Notes: generated by a model not told the origin, from the sequence alone. Positions 9,456 to 18,930 are shown, counted from the first letter of the stretch. The stretch is 64,000 nucleotides of DNA from JBMOLL01 sp049325415 (GCA_049325415.1 JBMOLL010000040.1:1-64000), one strand, 5' to 3'. Program-made: numbers and translations.

Positions 9456-9910
9456 CGGGTATGGTAGTGAGTGAGGAGTGACGAGTGACGAGTTACGGGT
9501 TACGGGTTACGAGTTGTCCCCTGAGTGGTCCCTGAGCGGTCCCTGAGCCTGTCGAAGGGCCTGTCGAAGGGCCAGCTAGCGATAAATTGTAAAGGCCCTC
9601 CTTCGCTAAGTCCTTCGCCAAAGGCTTCGGCCGTCGGCGAAAGCTTCTGAGGACGGCCCTCCTTCGCTATAGCTTCGGAGGACGGAGGTTACGAGTTGTC
9701 CCCTGAGCGGTCCCTGAGCCTGTCGAAGGGCCTGTCGAAGGGCCAACCATCAGTAGAGGGTAATGCGAGAGGCTTGACGCGCAGGGGATGGCTTTTTCCT
9801 TTAACCTGAGAGAATAAAATCCGGAAGCCTTATCCCCTGTATATTAATCCATTTCTGAAACTTTAAGCTTCACAAATCTTGTCCCGGATCCAGCACCGAT
9901 CCCGGAATAC
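9456..9910. repeat. Intergenic repeat block with palindromes
   Basis: No gene is seen. 9465-9515 is a run of heptamers drifting from GTGAGGA through GTGACGA to GTTACGG. Then CCTGAGCCTGTCGAAGGGCC units occur at about 9540-9575 and again at 9710-9745. A block at about 9568-9660 (GCCAGCTAGCGATAAATTG, then CTTCGCTAAGTCCTTCGCC) recurs almost unchanged at about 32549-32640. Positions 9782-9794 (CAGGGGATGGCTT) pair with 9825-9839 (AAGCC, 2-nt bulge, ATCCCCTG) as a hairpin downstream of cysN, without a U tract. Confidence 0.75.
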
Positions 9911-11191
9911 CTACACAATCATCCCGGCACCCACCGTATTATTCGTCCCCTCATCGATGATGGTCAGGCTGCCCGTGATCCGGTTAGCTGTATAGGAATC
10001 AAAGAATATCGGTTTTGTGGTCCTGATCCTGATACGTGCAATCTCATTCAGTCCAACCTGTGTGTTACCCTCTTTCTCATCGAGGGTGGAAATATCGACC
10101 TTATAAACAACCTCTTTGATCATACAGCGCAATTCGGCGGTGGTATGACGCAGGGTGTATTTTCCACCTGTGACGAGGGGTTTTTCATTCAGCCAGCAAA
10201 CCATCAGTTCGATATCCTGTCCGATTTGCGGTTTATTGGCTGAAGAAACGACCATATCGCCGCGGGAGATATCAATATCATCTGCAAGCCTGAAAGTGAC
10301 GGATTGGGGCGGAAAAGCCCTTTCCAGGGAACCCGACATGGTATCGATGCTTTCGAGGGTCGTCTCGAGTCCGTTCGGCAGAACGGTCACACGATCGCCC
10401 GGTTTGAAAACGCCGCCGGCAATCCTTCCGGCATAGCCCCGGTAATCATGAAACTCATCGGTCTGGGGACGGATCACATACTGTACGGGAAAACGCTGAT
10501 TATTCAGGTCAGGATCGCTCTGAATATCAATAGTTTCGAGCATTTCCAGCAGGGTGGGTCCTTTGTACCAGTCCATATTCGTACTGGCATCCACCACGTT
10601 ATCTCCCTTGAGGGCAGAGATGGGAATAAACCTTACATCTTTAATATTCAATCGCTTGCGCAGGGGCTCGAACTGACTGATGATGGAATTAAACACCTCT
10701 TCACTGTAATTCATCAGATCCATCTTGTTGATACAGATCAGAACGTGGGGTATCCCCAGCAATGATGCAATATAAGAATGCCGTATAGTCTGTTCCAGCA
10801 CACCGTTCCGGGCATCCACAAGGATCAGCGCCAGGTTGGCCGTGGAAGCCCCGGTAACCATGTTGCGGGTGTATTGCACATGGCCGGGGGTATCGGCAAT
10901 AATAAATTTTCGTTTCGGAGTGGCAAAATAGCGGTAGGCCACATCAATGGTGATCCCCTGTTCCCTTTCGGCACGAAGTCCGTCGGTCAGAAGCGCCAGG
11001 TTGATCTGTTCCTCCCCTCTGCGGGTACTGGCCATCTGGAGTGCCTCCATCTGGTCTTCAAAAATTGCCTTTGAGTCATACAGCAGGCGCCCGATCAGGG
11101 TGCTTTTACCATCATCCACACTACCGGCTGTCGTGAAACGCAGCAGTTCCATATCAAGGTATCCAGGTGCCGGATTATGATCACTTTTCAT
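9911..11191 (-). CDS. cysN: Sulfate adenylyltransferase subunit 1 (GTPase)
   Basis: GTP-hydrolysing subunit that drives formation of adenosine 5'-phosphosulfate by CysD. EF-Tu-like G domain with P-loop GSVDDGKS at residues 23-30, DTPGH at 100-104 and NKMD at 155-158, followed by beta-barrel domains. At 426 aa it matches stand-alone CysN; no APS-kinase domain is fused at the C-terminus, unlike NodQ or CysNC. It lies 55 bp after cysD on the same strand. APS kinase and reductases are not in the window. Confidence 0.96.
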   Translation of the reverse strand: MKSDHNPAPGYLDMELLRFTTAGSVDDGKSTLIGRLLYDSKAIFEDQMEALQMASTRRGEEQINLALLTDGLRAEREQGITIDVAYRYFATPKRKFIIADTPGHVQYTRNMVTGASTANLALILVDARNGVLEQTIRHSYIASLLGIPHVLICINKMDLMNYSEEVFNSIISQFEPLRKRLNIKDVRFIPISALKGDNVVDASTNMDWYKGPTLLEMLETIDIQSDPDLNNQRFPVQYVIRPQTDEFHDYRGYAGRIAGGVFKPGDRVTVLPNGLETTLESIDTMSGSLERAFPPQSVTFRLADDIDISRGDMVVSSANKPQIGQDIELMVCWLNEKPLVTGGKYTLRHTTAELRCMIKEVVYKVDISTLDEKEGNTQVGLNEIARIRIRTTKPIFFDSYTANRITGSLTIIDEGTNNTVGAGMIV

Positions 11192-11246
11192 CTTTCTTCG
11201 ATTTTTTCTCCCGGGGAGTTAGTTCAAACTGGATTGATTTCGGGTA

Positions 11247-12152
11247 TCAGAAGTAGCCTTCTTTCTTTCGGTCTTCCATGGCGGCTTCCGACCGCTTGTC
11301 ATCATACCGTCCGCCCCGTTCCGTAGTGCGGGTGGATGCCACTTCCTGGATAATATCCTCCAGGGTATTGGCGGTCGATAAGGTCAGACCGGTACAGGTG
11401 ATATCGCCAATGGTCCGGCAGCGGACATCAAGGACTTCTGTTTTCTCACCTTCCTTCAGTTGCATAAAAGGAGCCCTTGCGAGCCAGACACCGTCGCGGA
11501 AAAAGACTTCTCTTTTATGGGTGAAATAAAGATCGGGAATGGGCACATTCTCCAGGTAAATGTACTGCCAGACATCCATCTCGGTCCAGTTACTGAGCGG
11601 GAACACCCGGAAATGCTCCCCCATATGCTTTTTACCGTTAAAGATATTCCAAAGCTCCGGTCTCTGGTTCTTGGGATCCCACTGTCCGAACTCATCCCTG
11701 TGGGAAAAGAAGCGTTCCTTGGCACGGGCCTTCTCCTCGTCACGCCGGCCACCGCCAAGTGCCGCATCAAATTTAAATTCCTCGATGGCGTCAAGAAGGG
11801 TAATGGTCTGCAGCACGTTCCGGCTGGCATTTACCCCCTTTTCCTCCACGGCTTTGCCGGCATCAATACTGTCCTGTACATAACGAACGATGACACGCCC
11901 ACCGGTCGATTCCATGAGATGGTCCCTGAAATCCAGGGTTTCCTGGAAGTTATGGCCGGTATCTATATGCAGGCAGGGAAAAGGCACCCTTTCCGGCCAG
12001 AAAGCTTTCAGGGCCAGGTAATACATTACGATAGAATCCTTCCCGCCTGAAAAAAGAAGGGTGGGTTTTTCAAACTGGGCAGCGACCTCCCTGATCACAT
12101 AGATGGCTTCAGCTTCAAGTTCCCTGAGGTGGGTAATGGAATACTCACTCAT
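11247..12152 (-). CDS. cysD: Sulfate adenylyltransferase subunit 2
   Basis: ATP-sulfurylase catalytic subunit: ATP plus sulfate gives APS and pyrophosphate. The PP-loop motif SGGKDS is at residues 35-40 and the conserved HIDTGHNF, RRDEEKARAKER and PLSNWTEMDVW segments are present; 301 aa is full length. The ATG at 12152 is chosen over the codon at 12161 because homologues begin with this segment (ITHLRELEAEAI). First gene of cysDN. Confidence 0.96.
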   Translation of the reverse strand: MSEYSITHLRELEAEAIYVIREVAAQFEKPTLLFSGGKDSIVMYYLALKAFWPERVPFPCLHIDTGHNFQETLDFRDHLMESTGGRVIVRYVQDSIDAGKAVEEKGVNASRNVLQTITLLDAIEEFKFDAALGGGRRDEEKARAKERFFSHRDEFGQWDPKNQRPELWNIFNGKKHMGEHFRVFPLSNWTEMDVWQYIYLENVPIPDLYFTHKREVFFRDGVWLARAPFMQLKEGEKTEVLDVRCRTIGDITCTGLTLSTANTLEDIIQEVASTRTTERGGRYDDKRSEAAMEDRKKEGYF

Positions 12153-12188
12153 ACGACACAATTAAATTCGAATCATTTTAAAACTGCG

Positions 12189-12218
12189 CAAAGTTAATAA
12201 AATGATTCAAAAATCAAG
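12189..12218 (-). promoter_or_regulatory. Promoter of cysDN
   Basis: On the minus strand TAACTTTG (12189-12196) is an exact TAnnTTTG -7 box. A CTTG at 12215-12218, 18 nt upstream, is an approximate -33 element. This gives a leader of about 30-35 nt before the ATG at 12152. Confidence 0.5.
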
Positions 12219-12225
12219 ATGCAAC

Positions 12226-12924
12226 TCAGCGACTGTTGCAATAGCCGACAACACGGAGCAGGTCTTCCGGATCGTTCGTGGATATTTTATTTTGCTTTAT
12301 AAAAGCCCCCATATCTTTTCCCGAATCCTTCAGCGCATCAAGGATGCTCTGTTTCGATTTAATCCTCACGGCAGGTTTACCGTTTTCCCGGATGTAATAG
12401 CTATCCGAAATCGGAAGGAACTGTGCCGGCTTTGCATCCTGGTAAAGCTTGGCCGGTTCCGGATCGCGCAGGATGACCGAAGGGCGGCGCAACAACTGGA
12501 AGGGTCCATCTTCAAGAAGGACAAAAAAAGTGCTCTTTCCGGGCACATCGGCTTCCATTTCCGGGACATAAATGAATTTATACTCCCCGATCCCCACGGT
12601 ATCCACCACCATGGGTGCAGAGAGCTGATAGACATATTCGCCGGCAATAAACTCAGGGATCTCGGCGTACATGTCATACCTGAATTTGCCCCGAAAGAAC
12701 TGACCATCAAGGGTGCGGAGGTAGCCATCGGTGAATTCAGGGTATAGGTAACCCACACCATTGATCTCCACATAATTATTGCCCGAAGTAACCTGTTTCA
12801 GTTTATTCTGGCGCATCCTGTCGAGCATGGCTTCGGTACCGGGAACCTGCGTTTGCGCAGAAACTACGGTGCAGAAAAGCGCTGACAGCAACAGCAAACC
12901 GGATAACATGGTTTTATATCTCAT
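12226..12924 (-). CDS. Exported protein of unknown function
   Basis: About 232 aa with a clear signal peptide (MLSGLLLLSALFCTVVSAQ) and no recognised domain. The mature part starts with a basic helix (MLDRMRQNKLKQ) and ends with a charged, helical segment and GYCNSR. The ATG at 12924 is used; an upstream TTG at 12933 is less likely. The start lies only 18 bp downstream of the terminator stem of the SusC/D operon, and no convincing promoter is visible between them, so expression may depend on read-through. Confidence 0.65.
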   Translation of the reverse strand: MRYKTMLSGLLLLSALFCTVVSAQTQVPGTEAMLDRMRQNKLKQVTSGNNYVEINGVGYLYPEFTDGYLRTLDGQFFRGKFRYDMYAEIPEFIAGEYVYQLSAPMVVDTVGIGEYKFIYVPEMEADVPGKSTFFVLLEDGPFQLLRRPSVILRDPEPAKLYQDAKPAQFLPISDSYYIRENGKPAVRIKSKQSILDALKDSGKDMGAFIKQNKISTNDPEDLLRVVGYCNSR

Positions 12925-12937
12925 ATCTTTCAAAATA

Positions 12938-12972
12938 AAAAAAAGGCTGTCCGAATGGACAGCCTTTTTATT
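12938..12972 (-). terminator. Terminator of the first SusC/D operon
   Basis: A perfect 11-bp stem, AAAGGCTGTCC (12942-12952) and GGACAGCCTTT (12957-12967), with a GAAT loop. On the minus strand it is followed by a run of eight T. It sits 9 bp after the lipoprotein gene ending at 12982. Confidence 0.9.
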
Positions 12973-12981
12973 GTTTACTAC

Positions 12982-13833
12982 TTAAACATCCGGGGTCATA
13001 AGTTCTTCAAATGCACGGGTACCGTTTGCACGGGTATATCCGTACCAGATGTGAATGACACCGGTCTCCTCATCATAGGAGTTTGTGCCATCAGGCAGGG
13101 TGTGCAGGGCATCCCATTCATCTTCGTTGGATCTTACGGTTACCGTACCGCTTCCGAGATCAATCTGGATGAACAGCTGAACATCGGTCCAGTCCGACAT
13201 GAAGGTTTCGCACTCATCAGCACTGATAGCCACCAGGGATTTCGGAATATCCACATGGTCGATCAGAAGTCCGGAGGTCGGGTGATTATAGGTTACATTG
13301 GAAATGTAATCACCGGCAAAGAAGTTAGCCACACCAATCACGGTGGTAACCGTGTTTGTTACTTTCCTTCCGTCAGCCATCACGCTCACATACTTCAACG
13401 ACCAGTTGTCACCGATCTGCAATTCACCTTCATCTGCGGGAAGGGTATAGTTCTCAAAGGTCAGGCCTTCCTTAAGATCTGCATAGGTAAGAGTAAAACT
13501 CTTGGCCACATTATCAGAGGCATTGGCACCGGCGATATCGATGGTCGTCAGAAGCACTTCTTCGGAAACATCAAGGGTATCCTTGCTTACTTTATGGGTA
13601 AAGGAATTATATACTTCAATGGTCTGAATGGCGGGTCCCTTCAGGGCGCTAACATTCACATCAAATGAAGGCGTGGCAAGGAGCTTATAGGGGAAGGTCT
13701 TATCCGCCGAAATCAGCCCGCCTGTCTCAACATCAGAGGTCATGAGGTCAACAGGTTCGATGCAGGAGTTAAGCATCAGCATAAAACCGGCCGACAGCAA
13801 AAGGGTTGATATTGAAAATATTCTTTTCTTCAT
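12982..13833 (-). CDS. SusC/D-associated surface lipoprotein
   Basis: 283 aa with a lipoprotein signal peptide (lipobox LMLNSC, cysteine near residue 24) and a beta-rich body without a recognised catalytic domain. It is the third gene after SusC and SusD with 25 bp spacing, the usual place of an accessory surface-exposed ligand-binding lipoprotein. It ends directly before a strong terminator. Function beyond that is inference. Confidence 0.75.
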   Translation of the reverse strand: MKKRIFSISTLLLSAGFMLMLNSCIEPVDLMTSDVETGGLISADKTFPYKLLATPSFDVNVSALKGPAIQTIEVYNSFTHKVSKDTLDVSEEVLLTTIDIAGANASDNVAKSFTLTYADLKEGLTFENYTLPADEGELQIGDNWSLKYVSVMADGRKVTNTVTTVIGVANFFAGDYISNVTYNHPTSGLLIDHVDIPKSLVAISADECETFMSDWTDVQLFIQIDLGSGTVTVRSNEDEWDALHTLPDGTNSYDEETGVIHIWYGYTRANGTRAFEELMTPDV

Positions 13834-13858
13834 GGTATTATGAATTTAAGGTCATAAA

Positions 13859-15436
13859 TTAATTTACATCCCACCAAACCGGGGTGAGCAGATCGCTGGT
13901 TGAACTTCCCTGTGCAGCGGCAGCAGCCGTTACATTGGCGTTGTTACGGGCATACTCATCGGAAGGATAATAAACCCTTTCCGGGATTTTCCCACCCAGA
14001 ACACCGTCAACTGCCGGGGTCAGAGCCGGGTAACCGGTCCTTCTCCATTCGAACCACGACTGCAGTCCCTGATCAAAAGTGGCCACCCAGCGCTGGGTTC
14101 CAATCTGCTCAAGTGCTACGGCGTCGTCGGTATCCAGCGGCCACCAGCCTCCCCAGTCCTTGAAATCCTGGAGTGCATACTCAAAGATATCCTCGTCGGT
14201 CATCCCCCAGCTTTCGAAGGTGGGTCTCCACACTTCATCAAGAACATCGGGGAATACGGAAATGTACTGCTCATATGAGCCAACAATACCTTTTTTGTAG
14301 AAGGAATCGGCAATGGCGTGTCCGCCGGGGATATACCCTTTAACGGCAGCCTCGGCAATGATGAACTGAAGTTCGGCGTAGCTCATCAGCATTCCCGGGG
14401 TAGTAGCTTCTGTGAAATAGTCTCCGATTGTAGAGGTATTGGCCAGTCCGTTTCCGTTGAATGCAGCGGCATCGGCGGAAAGCATACCGTTGGGCAGACC
14501 AACATAATCACCTACACCGTCGGCCAGGTTCGCATATACGGAAACCCTGTAGTCCGGGCTGGCTGCATCGGCATACAGCAGGTTGATCAGGGTGGCGCTC
14601 ACGCGGTGGTCGTCACGGGTCTTGCGGTTTTCATTGATCGGGTGGTTGTTCGGGGCTGATCCGAGGTACTGCAGGGCAGCGTTGTCGGCATTGCTTTCGA
14701 AGATCGGATAGGTATCCGGGTCGTTGAAAACTTCCGTCATTTTTGCAGCCACATCAACCTTGCCTGATTCACGAAGCAGAAGTCTGAGTTTCAATGAATT
14801 GGCAAACTTCTTCCATAAAACGATGTCATTTCCAAAAAGAATATCACCACTGATTTCCAGTCCGTCGGGATCAAGAATAGCATTGGCGGTATCCAGTTTA
14901 GCGATCATGTCGGCATAAATATCAGCCTGGCTGTCATATTCAGGAAGGAGGATGGCTTCGGCAGCTCCGCCTTTCCAGGCCTGAGTATAAGGAATATCAC
15001 CAAACAGGTCGGTAAGAACAGAGGAAACATACACCTGAAGAACAAGTCCAACGCCCCTGTAGTTATCATTAAGGGTTGATTCACCAATACTGATCAGTGT
15101 GGCAATATCCATCCCCGAAGAAGCATAAAAACTGCTCCAGGTATTGTTGATAACAGCCACCCTGGGGAGATAGCGGTCTTCGTCCGTATACTGGACTTTA
15201 GCCATATGCTGGGCCCAGCAGGAACCCATTTCATGTCCGAGAAAGATTTCATGCACGCGGTCGGTCATGCTTTCAATGGCATTCGTGAGCAGCATATCCG
15301 GTGCAGCAAGGTCGATCGACGGGCTGTTCGGATCGGTATTGATCGTATCAAAATCCTTTGTACAGCCTGAGCCTATAACCAGCAAAGTTACAAGCAGGAA
15401 CGAAAGTATTTTTATTCTGGTTTTCATTGATTTCAT
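13859..15436 (-). CDS. SusD/RagB-family outer-membrane lipoprotein (SusD-like_2 type)
   Basis: Substrate-binding lid of a SusC/D importer. Signal peptide with lipobox VIGSGC (cysteine at residue 25); the body resembles the SusD-like_2 group (PF12771), with the typical late segments QRWVATFDQGLQSWFEWRR and RVYYPSDEYARN. Complete at 525 aa. It begins 9 bp after SusC. This subgroup is often found in loci without glycoside hydrolases, as here. No substrate can be read from the sequence. Confidence 0.93.
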   Translation of the reverse strand: MKSMKTRIKILSFLLVTLLVIGSGCTKDFDTINTDPNSPSIDLAAPDMLLTNAIESMTDRVHEIFLGHEMGSCWAQHMAKVQYTDEDRYLPRVAVINNTWSSFYASSGMDIATLISIGESTLNDNYRGVGLVLQVYVSSVLTDLFGDIPYTQAWKGGAAEAILLPEYDSQADIYADMIAKLDTANAILDPDGLEISGDILFGNDIVLWKKFANSLKLRLLLRESGKVDVAAKMTEVFNDPDTYPIFESNADNAALQYLGSAPNNHPINENRKTRDDHRVSATLINLLYADAASPDYRVSVYANLADGVGDYVGLPNGMLSADAAAFNGNGLANTSTIGDYFTEATTPGMLMSYAELQFIIAEAAVKGYIPGGHAIADSFYKKGIVGSYEQYISVFPDVLDEVWRPTFESWGMTDEDIFEYALQDFKDWGGWWPLDTDDAVALEQIGTQRWVATFDQGLQSWFEWRRTGYPALTPAVDGVLGGKIPERVYYPSDEYARNNANVTAAAAAQGSSTSDLLTPVWWDVN

Positions 15437-15445
15437 GATTTTGTA

Positions 15446-18400
15446 TTAAAACTTAAAGCTTACGTTGAAACCCAAACTTCTTGCAGAAGGCAGCTGTCCG
15501 AATTCAATCCCCTGTACGTTACCGTCAGCAAAGGCGGTTTCGGGATCGATATGGGGAACAGATGTCTTCAGGATAGCCAGGTTCCTTCCAACCAATGAAA
15601 CATTCACGTCTTTAACCGGTGAGTTCTTGATGTCGAAGGTATATCCAAGCCGTATTTCACGGAGTTTGATATAGCTGGCATCGAATACACTCGACCAGGC
15701 CACATCGTTAACATAAGCTGATTTGTTGAAATTTTCGGCGCTTACAACCACATCGTTGGGAACATAGCTGCCGTCGGGACCTACCATTACACCGTCGCCG
15801 ACGATACCACCTTCACGTCCGAGCAGGGTCTCTTCCAGTACACCCGCATAACGGCCCCAGGTAGTGGTCATAGAGTAGATATCCCCACCCTGGCGCATGT
15901 CGATCAGTGCACTCATGTAAAGATTGCCGAAGCGGAATTCGTTGGAAATACCTCCGGTCCAGTCGGGTGTGTAGCTACCAAGGATCTTAAGATCGCCCTG
16001 TGTTGGAAGACCGTTTTCATAAATAATATTCCCATTATCATCCCTTGCAAAGTCATAACCATACAGAGAACCATACTTTTCACCGGGGATGGCCATAATA
16101 TACATGCTCCAGTAGCTTCCCAACTGGTACTGATCAATACCGTCGGCCAGTTCAACCACTTCGTTGCGGTTCAGGGCCCAGTTGATATTGATGTCCCAGC
16201 TGAATTTACCGGCTTGAACTGGCGTCAGCCCAAGTTCAAGTTCAATACCCTTGTTGTCGATCCGACCGGCATTGACATTCTTGGAAGTATAACCTGTGGC
16301 AGGTGATACAGGAATGCTGATGATCTGGTCAATGGACTGTGAGCTGTAAAGGGTCAGGTTAGCCCGTACCCTGGAAGCAAACAACCTTGCCTCGATACCG
16401 GCTTCAGTTGATTTTGTCTTCTGTGGTCTCAGTTCAGCATTCGGCATATTGTTGGGAACAGCCAGGTTCAGCAGTTTGGTGCTGGCATTCCAGCCATCGC
16501 CAAAGGCAACCGTGGGTATCAATGAATAAGGATCAGTATCACCACCAACTTCAGCATAACCGATACGGACTTTCGCAAAATTGAGGGTATTTGACTGAAT
16601 ATCAAGCAGATCGGTCAGCACAGCACTGGCAGATACAGCCGGATAGAGATAAGAGTTATTTCCATCAGGAAGAGTACTCGACCAGTCGTTCCTCAATGAA
16701 AAATCAAGGTAGATAGCCCGTTTGAATCCAATCTGACCGAAAGCATAAAGGCTGTTCACCCGCTTCAAGGTTTTCCCGTTATCGGCAACCAGTGCCACTT
16801 TGGAGTTCTTGACATTGTAAACACCCGGAACGGCCAGTTCGGAGGCTTCGCCATAGTTGAACTGGGTCCTGCGGTCCATGCGGTTACCCCCTGCGTTCAG
16901 AGAAACCTCGAAATCTTCGCCGAAAGCTTTCTGGAACATGAAGAGGAAGTCGCTGTTGGTTTCCGAATAGGTACTCAGGTTTTCGCTGTAGAAACCGGAG
17001 GGGAAGTCCATGTCGCCCACAGCCCTGCGGTAGGTACTGAGGTTGGAGTAATAGTCACCACCGGTCCTAACATAAGCGCTTAACCAGTCGGTGATCTGAT
17101 AACGTACCTGTGCATTCCCGATGAAACGGTCCCTGTCGAGGGTGTTCAGGTTCTCATACAATGTGAACCAGGGGTTGTTATGGTAGTTGTAGTTCCAGTT
17201 ATACTTGGTCCCGTCGGGGTTGGTATATTCCCTCAGACCGGGATAGTCGACCTGGCGGCCCGACCACATGAACTGCTGCATAATGTTCTCAGCGCTGTAA
17301 CCATATTCCGGCATGTTACCGCTGTTGGCGTTAACAAACTGTCCGGAGGTCGAGATGGTAAGCTTTGAAGAAGGATTGGCAGAGGCATTCCATGAAATGG
17401 TCTTCTTATTATAATCGGTATTGGGAACCATCCCTTTCTGATTCAGCTGGGTGTAGGAAAGACGGAAGTTGGCTTTGTCATTTCCTCCCATCATGGCCAC
17501 GTTGGTCGAGGTGGTGACCCCGGTCTGGAACATGCCACGGATATTATTGGGCTGAGAAACCCAGGGAGTAGCTTCCCTGTTTCCGAATTCATCCACAGGT
17601 GAATTATACTGGGGTATCATGAGGCCTGCATCCAACTGGGGTCCCCAGCTCTCGTCCGTACCGTCATTAGTACCGCCACCTGCACCGTCGACAAAGGAGA
17701 ATTTTCCCTGTGAACCCTGGCCGTAGCCGTTCTGGAAATCAGGCAGACGGAGCGGGGTTTCGAAGGAAGTGGTGTTGTTAACGGTTACACCCAGTGCCTT
17801 TTTGTCGGCTCCGGATTTGGTCGTGATAACGATGACCCCGTTGGAGGCACGCGAACCGTAAAGAGCGGCAGCGTTGGGCCCTTTCAGGATGGTGATCGAA
17901 GCAATGTCGTCGGGGTTGATGTCACCGGCACCGTTCCCTTTGTTGGTACCTTCGTTTCCGGTTCCACCGAAGTTGTCGTTGCTGATGGGAATACCATCGA
18001 CCACAAACAGCGGCTGGTTATTGGCACCCAGGTTGGTAACACCGCGGAGGATGATCCTTGATGAAGCACCAACGGCACCGGAGGTATTTGTGATCTGTGC
18101 ACCGGCTACCCTACCCTGGAGACTGTTGATAATGTTGGTCTCCTTGGCCTGGGAAATCTCATCGCCGCTTACATCCTGTACGGCATAGCTCAGCGCTTTC
18201 TTTTCCCTTGAAAGACCGAGGGCCGTTACAACGACTTCATCCAGGGCTTTTGCTTCAGGAACAAGTTCCACGTTAATTAATGTTCTTCCACCGATGGTTT
18301 CTTCCTTCGGGGTCATACCAACAAAGCTGAAGACCAGCGTCGTGGCATTGGCAGGGACCGCAAGGCTGTAATCACCGTTGAAGTCTGTAACTGTACCGAC

Positions 18401-18547
18401 CGTGGTTCCTTTCACTGCCACGGATACACCGGGCAGGGCGGTACCGTCCTCGGAATTGGTTACGTTACCCGTAATTTGTACACCCTGTGCCATCAGATTG
18501 TATCCGACAAACAACAGGAGTGACAACATGAAAACAAATCTTTTCAT
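15446..18547 (-). CDS. SusC/RagA-family TonB-linked outer-membrane transporter
   Basis: 1033 aa. Signal peptide to about residue 20; a carboxypeptidase-regulatory-like domain (about 22-110, LPGVSVAVKGTTVGTVTDF); a TonB-box-like DEVVVTALG; a plug with LFVVDGIPI and GSRASNGVIVITTKSG; then a 22-strand-type barrel ending in LGFNVSFKF. It imports bulky ligands with the SusD partner, energised by TonB. First gene of an operon with SusD and one lipoprotein. Its leader is nearly identical to that of the second susC. Confidence 0.96.
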   Translation of the reverse strand: MKRFVFMLSLLLFVGYNLMAQGVQITGNVTNSEDGTALPGVSVAVKGTTVGTVTDFNGDYSLAVPANATTLVFSFVGMTPKEETIGGRTLINVELVPEAKALDEVVVTALGLSREKKALSYAVQDVSGDEISQAKETNIINSLQGRVAGAQITNTSGAVGASSRIILRGVTNLGANNQPLFVVDGIPISNDNFGGTGNEGTNKGNGAGDINPDDIASITILKGPNAAALYGSRASNGVIVITTKSGADKKALGVTVNNTTSFETPLRLPDFQNGYGQGSQGKFSFVDGAGGGTNDGTDESWGPQLDAGLMIPQYNSPVDEFGNREATPWVSQPNNIRGMFQTGVTTSTNVAMMGGNDKANFRLSYTQLNQKGMVPNTDYNKKTISWNASANPSSKLTISTSGQFVNANSGNMPEYGYSAENIMQQFMWSGRQVDYPGLREYTNPDGTKYNWNYNYHNNPWFTLYENLNTLDRDRFIGNAQVRYQITDWLSAYVRTGGDYYSNLSTYRRAVGDMDFPSGFYSENLSTYSETNSDFLFMFQKAFGEDFEVSLNAGGNRMDRRTQFNYGEASELAVPGVYNVKNSKVALVADNGKTLKRVNSLYAFGQIGFKRAIYLDFSLRNDWSSTLPDGNNSYLYPAVSASAVLTDLLDIQSNTLNFAKVRIGYAEVGGDTDPYSLIPTVAFGDGWNASTKLLNLAVPNNMPNAELRPQKTKSTEAGIEARLFASRVRANLTLYSSQSIDQIISIPVSPATGYTSKNVNAGRIDNKGIELELGLTPVQAGKFSWDININWALNRNEVVELADGIDQYQLGSYWSMYIMAIPGEKYGSLYGYDFARDDNGNIIYENGLPTQGDLKILGSYTPDWTGGISNEFRFGNLYMSALIDMRQGGDIYSMTTTWGRYAGVLEETLLGREGGIVGDGVMVGPDGSYVPNDVVVSAENFNKSAYVNDVAWSSVFDASYIKLREIRLGYTFDIKNSPVKDVNVSLVGRNLAILKTSVPHIDPETAFADGNVQGIEFGQLPSARSLGFNVSFKF

Positions 18548-18612
18548 AGATTAAAGTTTTAGGTTTATACATTTAGTAATAGGAAAAAATGACTCTACAA
18601 TTGCCAAAACTA
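18548..18612 (-). promoter_or_regulatory. Leader and -7 box of the first susC
   Basis: A -7 box TAGTTTTG lies at 18605-18612 (minus strand, exact TAnnTTTG). From the start codon to 18569 the leader is identical to the leader of the second susC (27342-27366), and a GACTCTA block (18591-18597, plus strand) lies exactly 7 nt from the -7 box in both copies. No clear -33 TTTG is present here. Predicted leader about 50 nt. Confidence 0.6.
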
Positions 18613-18930
18613 AAGAAAAAACGGAAAGAAAAAAATAATCAGCCGCGAAATATCCGGATGCTGTTGCTAAACAGTATGTTTATAACTTTGAAAACGAAGG
18701 GATTAAATCTTCAAAGCAGCAATTCAGGAATTACATATTTTCAGTAATTTTTATTGTTTTACAAAAAACAGTAATCTGATCAGGTAAATTTATTGCGGAT
18801 TAAAATAAAATACGCGAATGAAACTGCAGATTTTAATTTCCCTGTGTGAGGTATGAGAGAGCCAGATCCTCCGTCCTTGACATAAACAGGCTAACGTACT
18901 GTATTTCATAGATTTAATTGGATATAAAAA
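18613..18930. other. AT-rich gap without a gene
   Basis: Between the first susC promoter and the C10 protease terminator. I see no open frame with a credible start, no repeat of the heptamer type and no RNA gene. The AT-rich stretch may hold upstream regulatory sites of susC. Confidence 0.4.
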
